This document shows positions 1 to 5,659 of a DNA stretch of 8,032 bases, one piece after another. Position 1 is the first letter of the stretch. Each line of letters opens with the position of its first letter. This stretch comes from Bacillota bacterium (GTDB taxonomy: Bacteria; Bacillota; Bacilli; Alicyclobacillales; SLC66). The DNA lies in the NCBI GenBank assembly GCA_021821185.1, contig JAKACU010000084.1, positions 1-8,032 on the forward strand, read 5' to 3'. The notes beneath the pieces are model-generated. The model made no database searches. It was not told where the DNA came from and worked only from the letters and a program-made list of their open reading frames with translations. Made by a program: the position numbers and the translations under genes.

Positions 1-878
1 GTCGAATCCATCGCGTATTGCGATGACCATACAGGCTCCTGGACCTCGCTTGGAGGCAGGTCATTTCCAAAGGAATCTTGGGGAAATTGTTTAGTTATAC
101 TTGTCCATGTCTTTTGCAACAAAATATCTTCGGCTTGGCGATATTGATAGTTCCCGTTGATTAAGACACCGCGCTCTATAGGGATAAGATTGTTAGAGTC
201 ATTATAATAAGAAAATTTCATGGCATAGAGACCCGCACTTGGCATGGTGACGTGAAACTCAATATAGGGATACTGATTTGTCCAATCAAACACCTTCCCG
301 CCAGATTTGGCTAAGGTCATCAATGGAACACGTCCGGCTCCCGCAGAAAAGCGGGAAGGCGACACGGATACTGATAGGTCATGGGCTTGCTTAATTCCTG
401 CATGCGCCCACAGCGCAAGCACAGATGAGTAACCGGCATGCGGGCTGCCTTTGATAGACGCGGAAGCAGTTACTGCTGGTTTATGTTTTTGGTGAGCAGG
501 GTTTTTTTGTTTTTGCGTTGGGGACCCCGATCCCGACGGACTGGCCGTGCCCGTATAGTTTGTGTTACCGTTTAAAAGACTGTTCAACAGGCTGTTCTCG
601 CCGCCCGGCTTTTTCTTGCCGTCCTTGCTCTTGGCAGTATTTTTACTATTACCTGTCGCAGTGGATGTTCCTGATGTCTGCGTCGTCGAGGATCCGCCCG
701 CAAGATTGGTGTTTGTGCCAAGCACACCGTTTAGCAGAGATTGATCGTTGCCAGAGCCGTTACCGGCAGCACTCAGTTGGCCCGACATGGCATAAACCGG
801 CCCATCATACCAAGTGATGCTTTGCGCGCAGCTCCATATCACGACAAAGGTTGTAATTGTCAGTAGTTGTCTTCTCAT
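1..878 (-). CDS. Large secreted protein, N-terminal part: probable carbohydrate-binding / solute-binding protein
   Basis: An open frame of 292 codons runs from ATG at 878 off the left edge with no stop, so the C-terminus is missing. The start follows AAGGGAG with a 7-base spacer. Residues 1-30 look like a Sec signal peptide (MRRQ, then a hydrophobic run; possible cleavage after VYA at 28-30). Residues 31-140 are a low-complexity linker rich in Gly, Ser, Thr, Asn and Lys. From about 165 the sequence becomes ordered: the YPYIEFHV and AGLYAMKFSYYND stretches (203-227), ERGVLINGNY (235-244) and the FGNDLPPSEVQEPVW segment (270-284). That pattern resembles the N-terminal beta-sandwich of the roughly 1000-residue extracellular proteins in Paenibacillus-type ABC loci, which continue into a solute-binding domain. 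The resemblance is from memory. The continuation is unseen, so a cell-surface glycan-binding protein or hydrolase remains possible. It lies 118 bp downstream of the sugar-binding protein and is probably cotranscribed with it. Confidence 0.75.
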   Translation of the reverse strand, partial: MRRQLLTITTFVVIWSCAQSITWYDGPVYAMSGQLSAAGNGSGNDQSLLNGVLGTNTNLAGGSSTTQTSGTSTATGNSKNTAKSKDGKKKPGGENSLLNSLLNGNTNYTGTASPSGSGSPTQKQKNPAHQKHKPAVTASASIKGSPHAGYSSVLALWAHAGIKQAHDLSVSVSPSRFSAGAGRVPLMTLAKSGGKVFDWTNQYPYIEFHVTMPSAGLYAMKFSYYNDSNNLIPIERGVLINGNYQYRQAEDILLQKTWTSITKQFPQDSFGNDLPPSEVQEPVWSSQYAMDS

Positions 879-922
879 TATCTAACTCCCTTTGCGAGAT
901 CACGCCTGTCACCTTTAATAAG

Positions 923-960
923 GGTGGTATAACTCTTCCTTGCGAAAGAATGATACCACC
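923..960 (-). other. Intercistronic hairpin after the sugar-binding protein gene
   Basis: The arms GGTGGTAT (923-930) and ATACCACC (953-960) are perfect 8-bp complements. Inside them, after a symmetric 3x3 internal loop, TCTT (934-937) pairs with AAGA (946-949). In the direction of transcription no T-run follows (CCTTATTAAAGG), so this is not a classic intrinsic terminator. It sits between the binding-protein stop at 997 and the next start at 878. That is where such hairpins often protect the 3' end of a highly expressed binding-protein message or partly attenuate downstream genes. That role is inferred; the inverted repeat is directly visible. The rest of this 118-bp gap shows only the ribosome-binding site of the next gene. 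Confidence 0.6.
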
Positions 961-996
961 GATATCCCCTGGTGCTCCTAATGCAACTTGAATTGA

Positions 997-2364
997 TCAG
1001 GAATAGAAACGTTTGATGGCCTGTTTAATCGCCTGTTCCGACTGTTGATAAGCCGCAGTCGCTTGCTTTTGGAAGCTTTGCGCCAGGTCTTGCGGTTTCT
1101 CAGTCCCGTTTTCAAATTTGGTGTAGTTGGTCTGCACAATGTTGTTAAGTACAGTCGGATACCCTGGAAGCCATTTGTACCCATCCAAAAATCCATTCGG
1201 TATCATGGGGAGTAATTGCTTCATACTTTGCGGCACGTATTTGAGCTTCAGATAATCTTCCCAAACAGCCGGGTTTTTGATCAAAGGCATGCTAGGAGCC
1301 ACTTCATGCGTCTCTCTCCAAGTCCATCCTGCGGTTGAGTAGGTCATCCAGCGCAAGAATTCAAACGCTTGTTGCGGGTGCTTTGATGTTCTGGACATGG
1401 CCATGTAGTCAGTGACCAAAGGCAACCTTTGCCCAACCACTTTTGGCAGCGGCAAGAACTCATATTTAAATGGAAGTTTCGTGTAACCCGGGAAGTCCCA
1501 AGAGAATCCATAGTTCATGCCGACTTTGCCGATCATGAATGGACTCACGTTTTTACCGTACCACTTTGTTAAGAAGGAAGAATTATATAAGCCTGTGGAA
1601 ACTTTTAATTGGAATAACAATTTGTTGACAAGATCCACCGAGTTGCTCCATGCAGGATCCGTGAAATCATAGCCTTTCCCTGTCCAGGTCAAGAATCCGT
1701 TAATGTGCGTTGGATCATACATTACAGGCATTTTTTCGCGGAAATTGCGAATGCCCGAGACGCCAAACTGATGGATACTTGGTTTTGTTAGTTTGATAGC
1801 ATCTTGTTCAAACTGCTGCAGTGTCCAATTTGCGTTCGGAAGTGGAACATTGTCCTGTTTGAAAAGGTTTACGTTAATCTCAATACCTTCCGCATACAGA
1901 TGCATCGGCAACATAAATTGATCACCGAAATAATTGCCGGTTGCTGCGAGACCGCCGTAAATATTGTTCGGATTCCATGTTTTGTCTTTTTTGAGATATG
2001 GGTTAAGGTTTGCCATCCAACCATTGGCTACATCATCCGGGCCATCGAATACCCAAAAGACGTCCGGCATTTTTCCAGCCGCCGCCGCTGCTGCCAGGTG
2101 TTGATCCCACGGCCAGGTGATTTGCTGGTCCCATTTAACGATGATGCCAGGGTGTGTTTTCTCGAACTCCTTGATCTGTGCGTTGACGACCGTCGGATCG
2201 CCCCAACTGGCGTACGTAATCACGACTGGCTTGGACGTACGCTTGGCCGCGGTATGCTTCGCTGCCGGTTTTGCAGCCGTAATCGCTGCAGGCATGCCCA
2301 CCCCTGTCACTACCATCGCTCCGGTTGCTGCGAGCAAACCGATGTAAGTCAGTTTTTTCTTCAT
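997..2364 (-). CDS. ABC transporter extracellular sugar-binding protein (family 1, UgpB/MalE-like)
   Basis: This 455-residue protein should capture an oligosaccharide outside the membrane and deliver it to a permease pair. Residues 1-30 form a signal peptide (MKKK, hydrophobic core, GMPAAITA), followed by a Lys/Ala-rich linker (31-46). The mature domain opens with VITYASWGDP (48-57) and a helix ending at EKTHPGI (68-74), the usual start of family 1 binding proteins. MPDVFWVFDGPD (99-110) is the conserved region where the first lobe meets the ligand. Aromatic residues are abundant (WPWDQ, WTWRE, YKWLPGYP), as expected for sugar stacking. There is no cysteine anywhere, so it is not a lipoprotein, unlike most Gram-positive binding proteins. 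It must be released, held by an uncleaved signal, or tethered otherwise. The start follows GGAGGT with a 9-base spacer. It lies 121 bp downstream of the GH144-like gene and probably shares its promoter. The ligand cannot be read from the sequence. Confidence 0.93.
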   Translation of the reverse strand: MKKKLTYIGLLAATGAMVVTGVGMPAAITAAKPAAKHTAAKRTSKPVVITYASWGDPTVVNAQIKEFEKTHPGIIVKWDQQITWPWDQHLAAAAAAGKMPDVFWVFDGPDDVANGWMANLNPYLKKDKTWNPNNIYGGLAATGNYFGDQFMLPMHLYAEGIEINVNLFKQDNVPLPNANWTLQQFEQDAIKLTKPSIHQFGVSGIRNFREKMPVMYDPTHINGFLTWTGKGYDFTDPAWSNSVDLVNKLLFQLKVSTGLYNSSFLTKWYGKNVSPFMIGKVGMNYGFSWDFPGYTKLPFKYEFLPLPKVVGQRLPLVTDYMAMSRTSKHPQQAFEFLRWMTYSTAGWTWRETHEVAPSMPLIKNPAVWEDYLKLKYVPQSMKQLLPMIPNGFLDGYKWLPGYPTVLNNIVQTNYTKFENGTEKPQDLAQSFQKQATAAYQQSEQAIKQAIKRFYS

Positions 2365-2427
2365 AAGCCATTGACCTCCTCAGATTGTGAGAATCCTGTC
2401 TTTATCCATCTTTTTACTCCGACTGTG

Positions 2428-2453
2428 AAAACGCGGGTAATTAAGCACGTTTT
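2428..2453 (-). other. Weak intercistronic hairpin before the sugar-binding protein gene
   Basis: On the minus strand AAAACGTG and CGCGTTTT can pair over 8 bp (one G-U pair) around a 10-base loop. The right arm ends in four T, giving a weak terminator-like shape between the hydrolase stop (2486) and the binding-protein start (2364). The stem has only four G-C pairs, so it could at most be a leaky attenuator or an mRNA processing or stability element. The rest of the 121-bp gap holds the strong GGAGGT site and no convincing promoter. Confidence 0.3.
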
Positions 2454-2485
2454 TGGCGGCATCACCCCCCTTATACGCCGTAACA

Positions 2486-3709
2486 TTATAAGCTGTTGGC
2501 GCTGGTAAATCCGATCAGTTCCATCCCCTTTCTCGCGTATTCATTTTTCATAAATGTCTTCCATACAAATTCAGATCGATAGTTTTCAATCATTAATAAG
2601 GTGATTCCTTTATCGATGCCAATAACATCGGAGGCATACCAATGCGGAGATGTGTCATGGTTATACCCATCTTTAAAACCATACTCACCCCAAAGCTCTG
2701 GAAACTGAAGATAGTATCTAAGCGCCGCTATGGAATCTTTCGGAGTAAAGACAATCGAACCAGCCGCACCGGCAGGCGGAACAGTACCGTCGGGACGGTG
2801 CTGCTCATTATGATAGCCTGAAGGCGCACACCCATAGCGACCACTGTAGCCATGCGGCCCGTCACACGCCGTCAGTCCCCAGGCATTTTCGCCAAAAGTC
2901 TTAAACGCCGAGTGATGATCGATACAATACTGACGGTTAACCTTTGTCGCAATGACGGAATTCTCCCACCAATCGACACCGTCTCGATCCACCACATTTC
3001 GGAGGTCAAACCAAGCGTGGGAAAATTGAAAGGTAAAGAGAGAACCTAACCATGTATAGATGAATTCCGGAAGTTCGCCGTACGAACCACGCAAACGCTT
3101 GAAGGTGTAAAACATCTCCGGGTTCACAGGATGAGCGGGAGATGCTGCCGCCAAAAAATACATCATAAATTGTTCCGCATACGCATCCCAAGCGCCAAAG
3201 AAACCTCTTTCCGGAGAGTACCCCATATAAAACTGATTGGTATCCTCATTGCGATACCAGGACCAATTCACCCTGGCATATGCTTCATGAGCCAGTTCCT
3301 TTACTGTGCCGCCAAAATACTCCCCAGCTGCGATGGCGCCTGTCAGCGCAAGAGCTGTATCAATAATCGATACCTCACTGTTGCGAATACGCTTACCTGT
3401 GCTCATATCTAAAAAATGATAGAAGAATCCGTTTTCTTGCTGAGCATGCTGTAATAGCGTTTGTAAAGTTCCTTCCGCTCTTTCAAATGCGGCTTTTGCG
3501 TCCACCCAGTCCCTGTTCGCGGCAATAGCCAGTGCTGTAAGTCCAAATCCGACAGATGCTACGCTGCATACGCCCGGCGCACCCGGCGCCCTATCAGCTA
3601 TCAGTCCGTACCCAGGACTGTTGCGATCCTGATTTGCCTCATTCCAAAAAAATCGAAAACACCCTTTGCTCTCCGCATCCAGCAACTCTTCATCCGTCAG
3701 TTGAATCAT
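2486..3709 (-). CDS. Cytoplasmic glucoamylase-domain glycoside hydrolase (PF10091/COG5368, GH144-like)
   Basis: This 407-residue enzyme matches the glucoamylase-like family that includes GH144 endo- and exo-beta-1,2-glucanases and is related to the hydrolase-like part of cyclic beta-1,2-glucan synthases. Family landmarks in order are CFRFFWNEAN (17-26), GLIADR (35-40), SVASVGFGLTALAIA (49-63), GFFYHFLDMSTGKR (94-107), NSEVSIIDTAL (110-120), GSLFTFQFSHAWFDLR (222-237), NAWGLTACDGPHGY (275-288), DGTVPPAGAAGS (307-318), YGFKDGYN (343-350) and VIGIDKG with LLMIENYRS (362-379). The PF10091 core is about 170-390. No signal peptide or membrane segment is seen, so it should act in the cytoplasm, whereas well-studied GH144 enzymes are exported. 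The start follows AAAGGGAG with a 6-base spacer. It is first after the operator-controlled promoter at 3801-3829, followed by the sugar-binding protein. Family is confident; a beta-1,2-glucan or sophoro-oligosaccharide substrate is inference. Confidence 0.9.
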   Translation of the reverse strand: MIQLTDEELLDAESKGCFRFFWNEANQDRNSPGYGLIADRAPGAPGVCSVASVGFGLTALAIAANRDWVDAKAAFERAEGTLQTLLQHAQQENGFFYHFLDMSTGKRIRNSEVSIIDTALALTGAIAAGEYFGGTVKELAHEAYARVNWSWYRNEDTNQFYMGYSPERGFFGAWDAYAEQFMMYFLAAASPAHPVNPEMFYTFKRLRGSYGELPEFIYTWLGSLFTFQFSHAWFDLRNVVDRDGVDWWENSVIATKVNRQYCIDHHSAFKTFGENAWGLTACDGPHGYSGRYGCAPSGYHNEQHRPDGTVPPAGAAGSIVFTPKDSIAALRYYLQFPELWGEYGFKDGYNHDTSPHWYASDVIGIDKGITLLMIENYRSEFVWKTFMKNEYARKGMELIGFTSANSL

Positions 3710-3800
3710 ACGTAACTCCCTTTCACATCGGTGTCCGACTTTACGAGGGATTCCAAGTCTTTCGATTGAACGTACGCATTTCTACTTTCTTTGTAAATTG

Positions 3801-3829
3801 ATTATAACAGCCGATGTGAAACGTTTCAA
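3801..3829 (-). promoter_or_regulatory. Sigma-A type promoter of the GH144-like / sugar-binding protein operon
   Basis: On the minus strand the -35 box is TTGAAA (3824-3829), the spacer is exactly 17 bases, and the -10 box is a perfect TATAAT (3801-3806). Transcription should start near 3795, giving an untranslated leader of about 85 bases before ATG at 3709. Upstream of the -35 box, 3830-3847 is A or T at 17 of 18 positions and could act as an UP element. No clear hairpin terminator lies between the yesL stop (3893) and this promoter, so some read-through from yesL is possible. The leader shows no recognisable riboswitch. Confidence 0.85.
3817..3828. promoter_or_regulatory. LacI-family operator overlapping the -35 box
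   Basis: TGAAACGTTTCA is a perfect 12-bp palindrome with the central CG typical of LacI-family operators (core AANCGNTT). It covers five of the six -35 bases and continues into the spacer, so a bound repressor would exclude RNA polymerase. A repressor of the right family is encoded 745 bp away at 4574-5569. The outer TG/CA pairs sit one base closer to the centre than in the CcpA cre consensus, which favours the local regulator. Assignment to that regulator is inferred from position and from related sites at 4545 and 5594. Confidence 0.8.
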
Positions 3830-3892
3830 TAAAATCTTTTAAAATATCAATGCAAAAATCAGCTGGGAAGTTAAGCCTTTTGGGACACAGAT

Positions 3893-4525
3893 TTATCTTT
3901 CTGGGAAGAACCTCCGATCCAGTGTTTTAAATACACCTGTCGCATTAAGGAGCATCAGAATTGCCAATCCGCTGCCAATAAACAGAATGAATAATGCGTG
4001 CATAAAAGACAGGATGAAAGTGAAAGCAAAACCAAATATAAGCATTAAAATCGAACGGATGGGTCGCGTTGCGGCTATAAAGATTGACACCTGTAAAATA
4101 CGTGAGAGCGGCATCTTATATGTGACAAAAACCGGAAAAACATACATCACGGTAAATAGATATACAGCCAAAATTCCCACCGTAATATATTTAAGAACTA
4201 AAAAAAGGCTCGATTGCGCCATTTGGTTAAAAAACCGAAGATCCAAAACAAGCAACGCTCCAACGACAACGAGAATCATGCCGAGTCTATTGGATTTCCA
4301 GAACTCCTGTTTGTAATTCTGAATAAAAACAGAAGAGACAGGGCTCTCTCGAGATGTTTGCAATTGCGCTTTTAACGTCGCAAACATGGCAACGGTAGCA
4401 GGCATAATGCCAAGCACGATGCCCCCAAGCAGGGTAAAGACAACCCACAGCAGATTGACATAAGCTAGTTTGGTTATCCAATCAGCCGCCACATAAAACC
4501 ACCCCATAAACCCCTTAAACTCCAC
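3893..4525 (-). CDS. yesL: YesL-like DUF624 integral membrane protein
   Basis: This 210-residue membrane protein has the DUF624 (PF04854) hallmarks: NLLWVVFTLLGGIVLGIMPATVAMF (24-48), then FIQNYKQEFWKSNRLG (67-82). The length is usual for the family. About five membrane segments can be drawn, near 22-46, 80-98, 106-130, 157-173 and 176-194. The start is GTG at 4525, supported by AGAGGT six bases upstream; no ATG gives as good a fit. The family is found next to sugar ABC transporters and pectin or other glycan utilisation genes, including yesL of Bacillus subtilis. Its molecular role is not established, so a transporter accessory function is only a suggestion. It follows the repressor gene by 48 bp. 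An operator-like repeat in that gap suggests its expression is also sugar-dependent. Confidence 0.9.
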   Translation of the reverse strand: MEFKGFMGWFYVAADWITKLAYVNLLWVVFTLLGGIVLGIMPATVAMFATLKAQLQTSRESPVSSVFIQNYKQEFWKSNRLGMILVVVGALLVLDLRFFNQMAQSSLFLVLKYITVGILAVYLFTVMYVFPVFVTYKMPLSRILQVSIFIAATRPIRSILMLIFGFAFTFILSFMHALFILFIGSGLAILMLLNATGVFKTLDRRFFPER

Positions 4526-4531
4526 GGCAAT

Positions 4532-4537
4532 ACCTCT
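4532..4537 (-). promoter_or_regulatory. Ribosome-binding site fixing the GTG start of yesL
   Basis: AGAGGT on the minus strand lies six bases before GTG at 4525. The DUF624 homology starts close behind this codon, so the GTG is the likely initiation site. Confidence 0.7.
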
Positions 4538-4544
4538 TTCAATA

Positions 4545-4556
4545 TGAATCGTTTCA
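4545..4556. promoter_or_regulatory. Operator-like site between the repressor gene and yesL
   Basis: On the minus strand TGAAACGATTCA matches the perfect operator TGAAACGTTTCA at 11 of 12 positions. It lies in the 48-bp gap between the repressor stop (4574) and yesL. No promoter with good boxes and spacing is visible here. The site may act as a roadblock on transcripts coming through the repressor gene, or control a promoter I cannot recognise. The similarity is direct; binding is inferred. Confidence 0.6.
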
Positions 4557-4573
4557 ATACAAATTCGTAAAAC

Positions 4574-5569
4574 CTAGGCGTTTCTCTTCATCGAAGATTG
4601 CCGAATCACGATCTCGGTTGGAAGGGTAATCGGCTCAATTTCTTCTTCGCCCTGAAGCGCTCGAAATAAGATGTGTGTGGCCACGGTTCCCAATTCGTAC
4701 ATCGGCTGACTTACCGTAGTCAGTGAAGGCGTGACATACTGAGCTAATCGAATATCATCAAAACCGACCAACGCAACATCTTCAGGCACACGTATGCCAA
4801 GATTCTTAAACGCGCCGAGCACCCCGATGGCCATCTCGTCATTGGCCGCGATGATGCCTTCTGGAATAAGTTTTTGGGCAATCATCGTATAAGCAGCCGT
4901 GTAGCCTCCTTTTTCGGTAAATCCACCATGGAAGGTCAACCGCGTGGGTACGGGAATATGATACTCGGCCAGCGCCCGCTGGTATCCCTTGAAGCGAAGG
5001 ATGTTATGCGCCGAGTCTGCCGGCCCCCCAATGTAGGCAATATCCTTGAGCCCCATGCTTATAAGGTGCCTGGTCGCAGTATAGGCTCCCTCTTCATGAT
5101 TCGCGTTTACACGATAAACATAAGGCACCTGAATCTCCCTGTCCAAAAGCACAACAGGGAGGTTTCGGCTTGCAACTTTGCGAATGGTTTGGTCATCAAT
5201 GTGAGGGTCAAGCACGATGGCGCCGTCTACGCGGCTTTCAAAGAGGAAGCGGTCTATTGCAGTCCCTTTGCCGCCCGCCGATCTTACGACAATCGCCGTA
5301 TATCCGTTACTGTCTGCCACATCCTGAATTCCGCGAAGAAGTTCTGAATAAAACGGTCCACCAAGGTCATGAAGCAAGACACCTATAAGTTCGGTACGCT
5401 GTACCTTGAGATCTCGGGCCAGACCATTAGGACGATACTGCAAAGCTGCAGCAGCTTCAAGCACCTTATTTCTGGTTGATTCCTTTACGCGCGCCTGATT
5501 GTTCAACGCCATGGACGTGGTTGCGATAGACACTCCCGCGAGGCGCGCCACATCTTTAATCGTTACCAT
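4574..5569 (-). CDS. LacI-family transcriptional repressor of the sugar locus
   Basis: The 331-residue protein has the LacI/GalR layout. The N-terminal helix-turn-helix is VTIKDVARLAGVSIATTSMALNN (2-24), with the hinge helix around RPNGLARDLK (46-55). The periplasmic-binding-protein-like sensor domain (60-331) contains LIGVLLHDLGGPFYSELLRGI, VVLLDREI (139-146), DIAYIGGP, GIIAANDEMAIGVL (238-251), VALVGFDD (265-272) and LTTVSQP (283-289). I chose ATG at 5569, not the upstream in-frame start at 5644, because the homology begins there and GAGGAG lies seven bases before it. The longer form adds 25 residues with no family match and would read through the promoter and operator. It should bind the TGAAACGTTTCA-type sites at 3817, 4545 and 5594 and release them on sensing a sugar. 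The effector is unknown; the gene context suggests an oligosaccharide or breakdown product handled by the two hydrolases. Confidence 0.95.
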   Translation of the reverse strand: MVTIKDVARLAGVSIATTSMALNNQARVKESTRNKVLEAAAALQYRPNGLARDLKVQRTELIGVLLHDLGGPFYSELLRGIQDVADSNGYTAIVVRSAGGKGTAIDRFLFESRVDGAIVLDPHIDDQTIRKVASRNLPVVLLDREIQVPYVYRVNANHEEGAYTATRHLISMGLKDIAYIGGPADSAHNILRFKGYQRALAEYHIPVPTRLTFHGGFTEKGGYTAAYTMIAQKLIPEGIIAANDEMAIGVLGAFKNLGIRVPEDVALVGFDDIRLAQYVTPSLTTVSQPMYELGTVATHILFRALQGEEEIEPITLPTEIVIRQSSMKRNA

Positions 5570-5576
5570 CCTTTCA

Positions 5577-5582
5577 CTCCTC
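5577..5582 (-). promoter_or_regulatory. Ribosome-binding site fixing the repressor start
   Basis: GAGGAG lies seven bases before ATG at 5569 and just ahead of the conserved VTIKDVARLAG sequence. It decides for this start over the in-frame codon at 5644. Confidence 0.85.
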
Positions 5583-5593
5583 ACTGATAGAAA

Positions 5594-5605
5594 TAAAACG
5601 TTTCG
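5594..5605. promoter_or_regulatory. Autoregulatory operator of the LacI-family gene
   Basis: TAAAACGTTTCG (plus strand) keeps the full 8-bp core AAACGTTT and matches the operator at 3817 at 10 of 12 positions. It lies about 12-23 bases downstream of the expected start point of the repressor promoter and before the ribosome-binding site. Binding there would block early elongation or initiation, a common form of self-repression in this family. Being less symmetric, it may bind more weakly than the site at 3817. Confidence 0.65.
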
Positions 5606-5610
5606 ATTAC

Positions 5611-5644
5611 TTGGGTTGCTTAAACAATAAAACCAAGCACCCAA
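5611..5644. repeat. Imperfect inverted repeat after the GH35-like gene
   Basis: TTGGGT-GCTT (5611-5621, with one extra T at 5616-5617) pairs with AAGCACCCAA (5635-5644) over 10 bp with one bulged base; the loop is 13 bases. In the direction of transcription it is followed by GTAATCG, not a T-run, so it does not look like an intrinsic terminator. It overlaps the spacer and -10 region of the candidate repressor promoter. It may end or protect the 3' end of the upstream message. Confidence 0.45.
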
Positions 5645-5652
5645 ATAGTCAA
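5624..5652 (-). promoter_or_regulatory. Candidate promoter of the LacI-family gene
   Basis: On the minus strand TTGACT (5647-5652, five of six consensus bases) is followed by a 17-base spacer and TATTGT (5624-5629, four of six). It begins just after the GH35-like stop codon and would start transcription near 5617, ahead of the operator at 5594. The -10 box is weak, fitting a low-level repressor promoter. Cotranscription from the upstream hydrolase gene is also possible. Confidence 0.55.
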
Positions 5653-5659
5653 TCCGTAT

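Noticed and set aside
2485..2490. TATAAT on the minus strand at the end of the GH144-like gene, as a separate promoter for the binding protein
   Set aside because: No -35-like hexamer is found 16-18 bases upstream (CGGATT, GGATTT and TCGGAT are all poor); it overlaps the codons of the gene's end.
1804..2508. A 234-codon plus-strand reading frame opposite the sugar-binding protein gene
   Set aside because: Its protein is rich in Cys, Arg and His with no recognisable motif. It lies antisense to a clear family 1 binding protein and shows no strong ribosome-binding site.
3741..3779. A 12-residue leader peptide (MRTFNRKTWNPS) in the untranslated leader of the GH144-like operon
   Set aside because: There is no clear Shine-Dalgarno site before its ATG and no attenuator-like alternate hairpins, so it is likely a chance frame.
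3817..3828. Reading the palindrome as a CcpA cre site
   Set aside because: Aligned on the central CG, the outer TG and CA fall one base too close to the centre for the cre consensus. Related sites cluster at the genes next to the encoded LacI-family protein.
5570..5644. A 25-residue N-terminal extension of the LacI-family protein
   Set aside because: It has no family match, lacks a good ribosome-binding site and covers the likely promoter and operator; ATG at 5569 has GAGGAG at proper spacing and begins the conserved helix-turn-helix.
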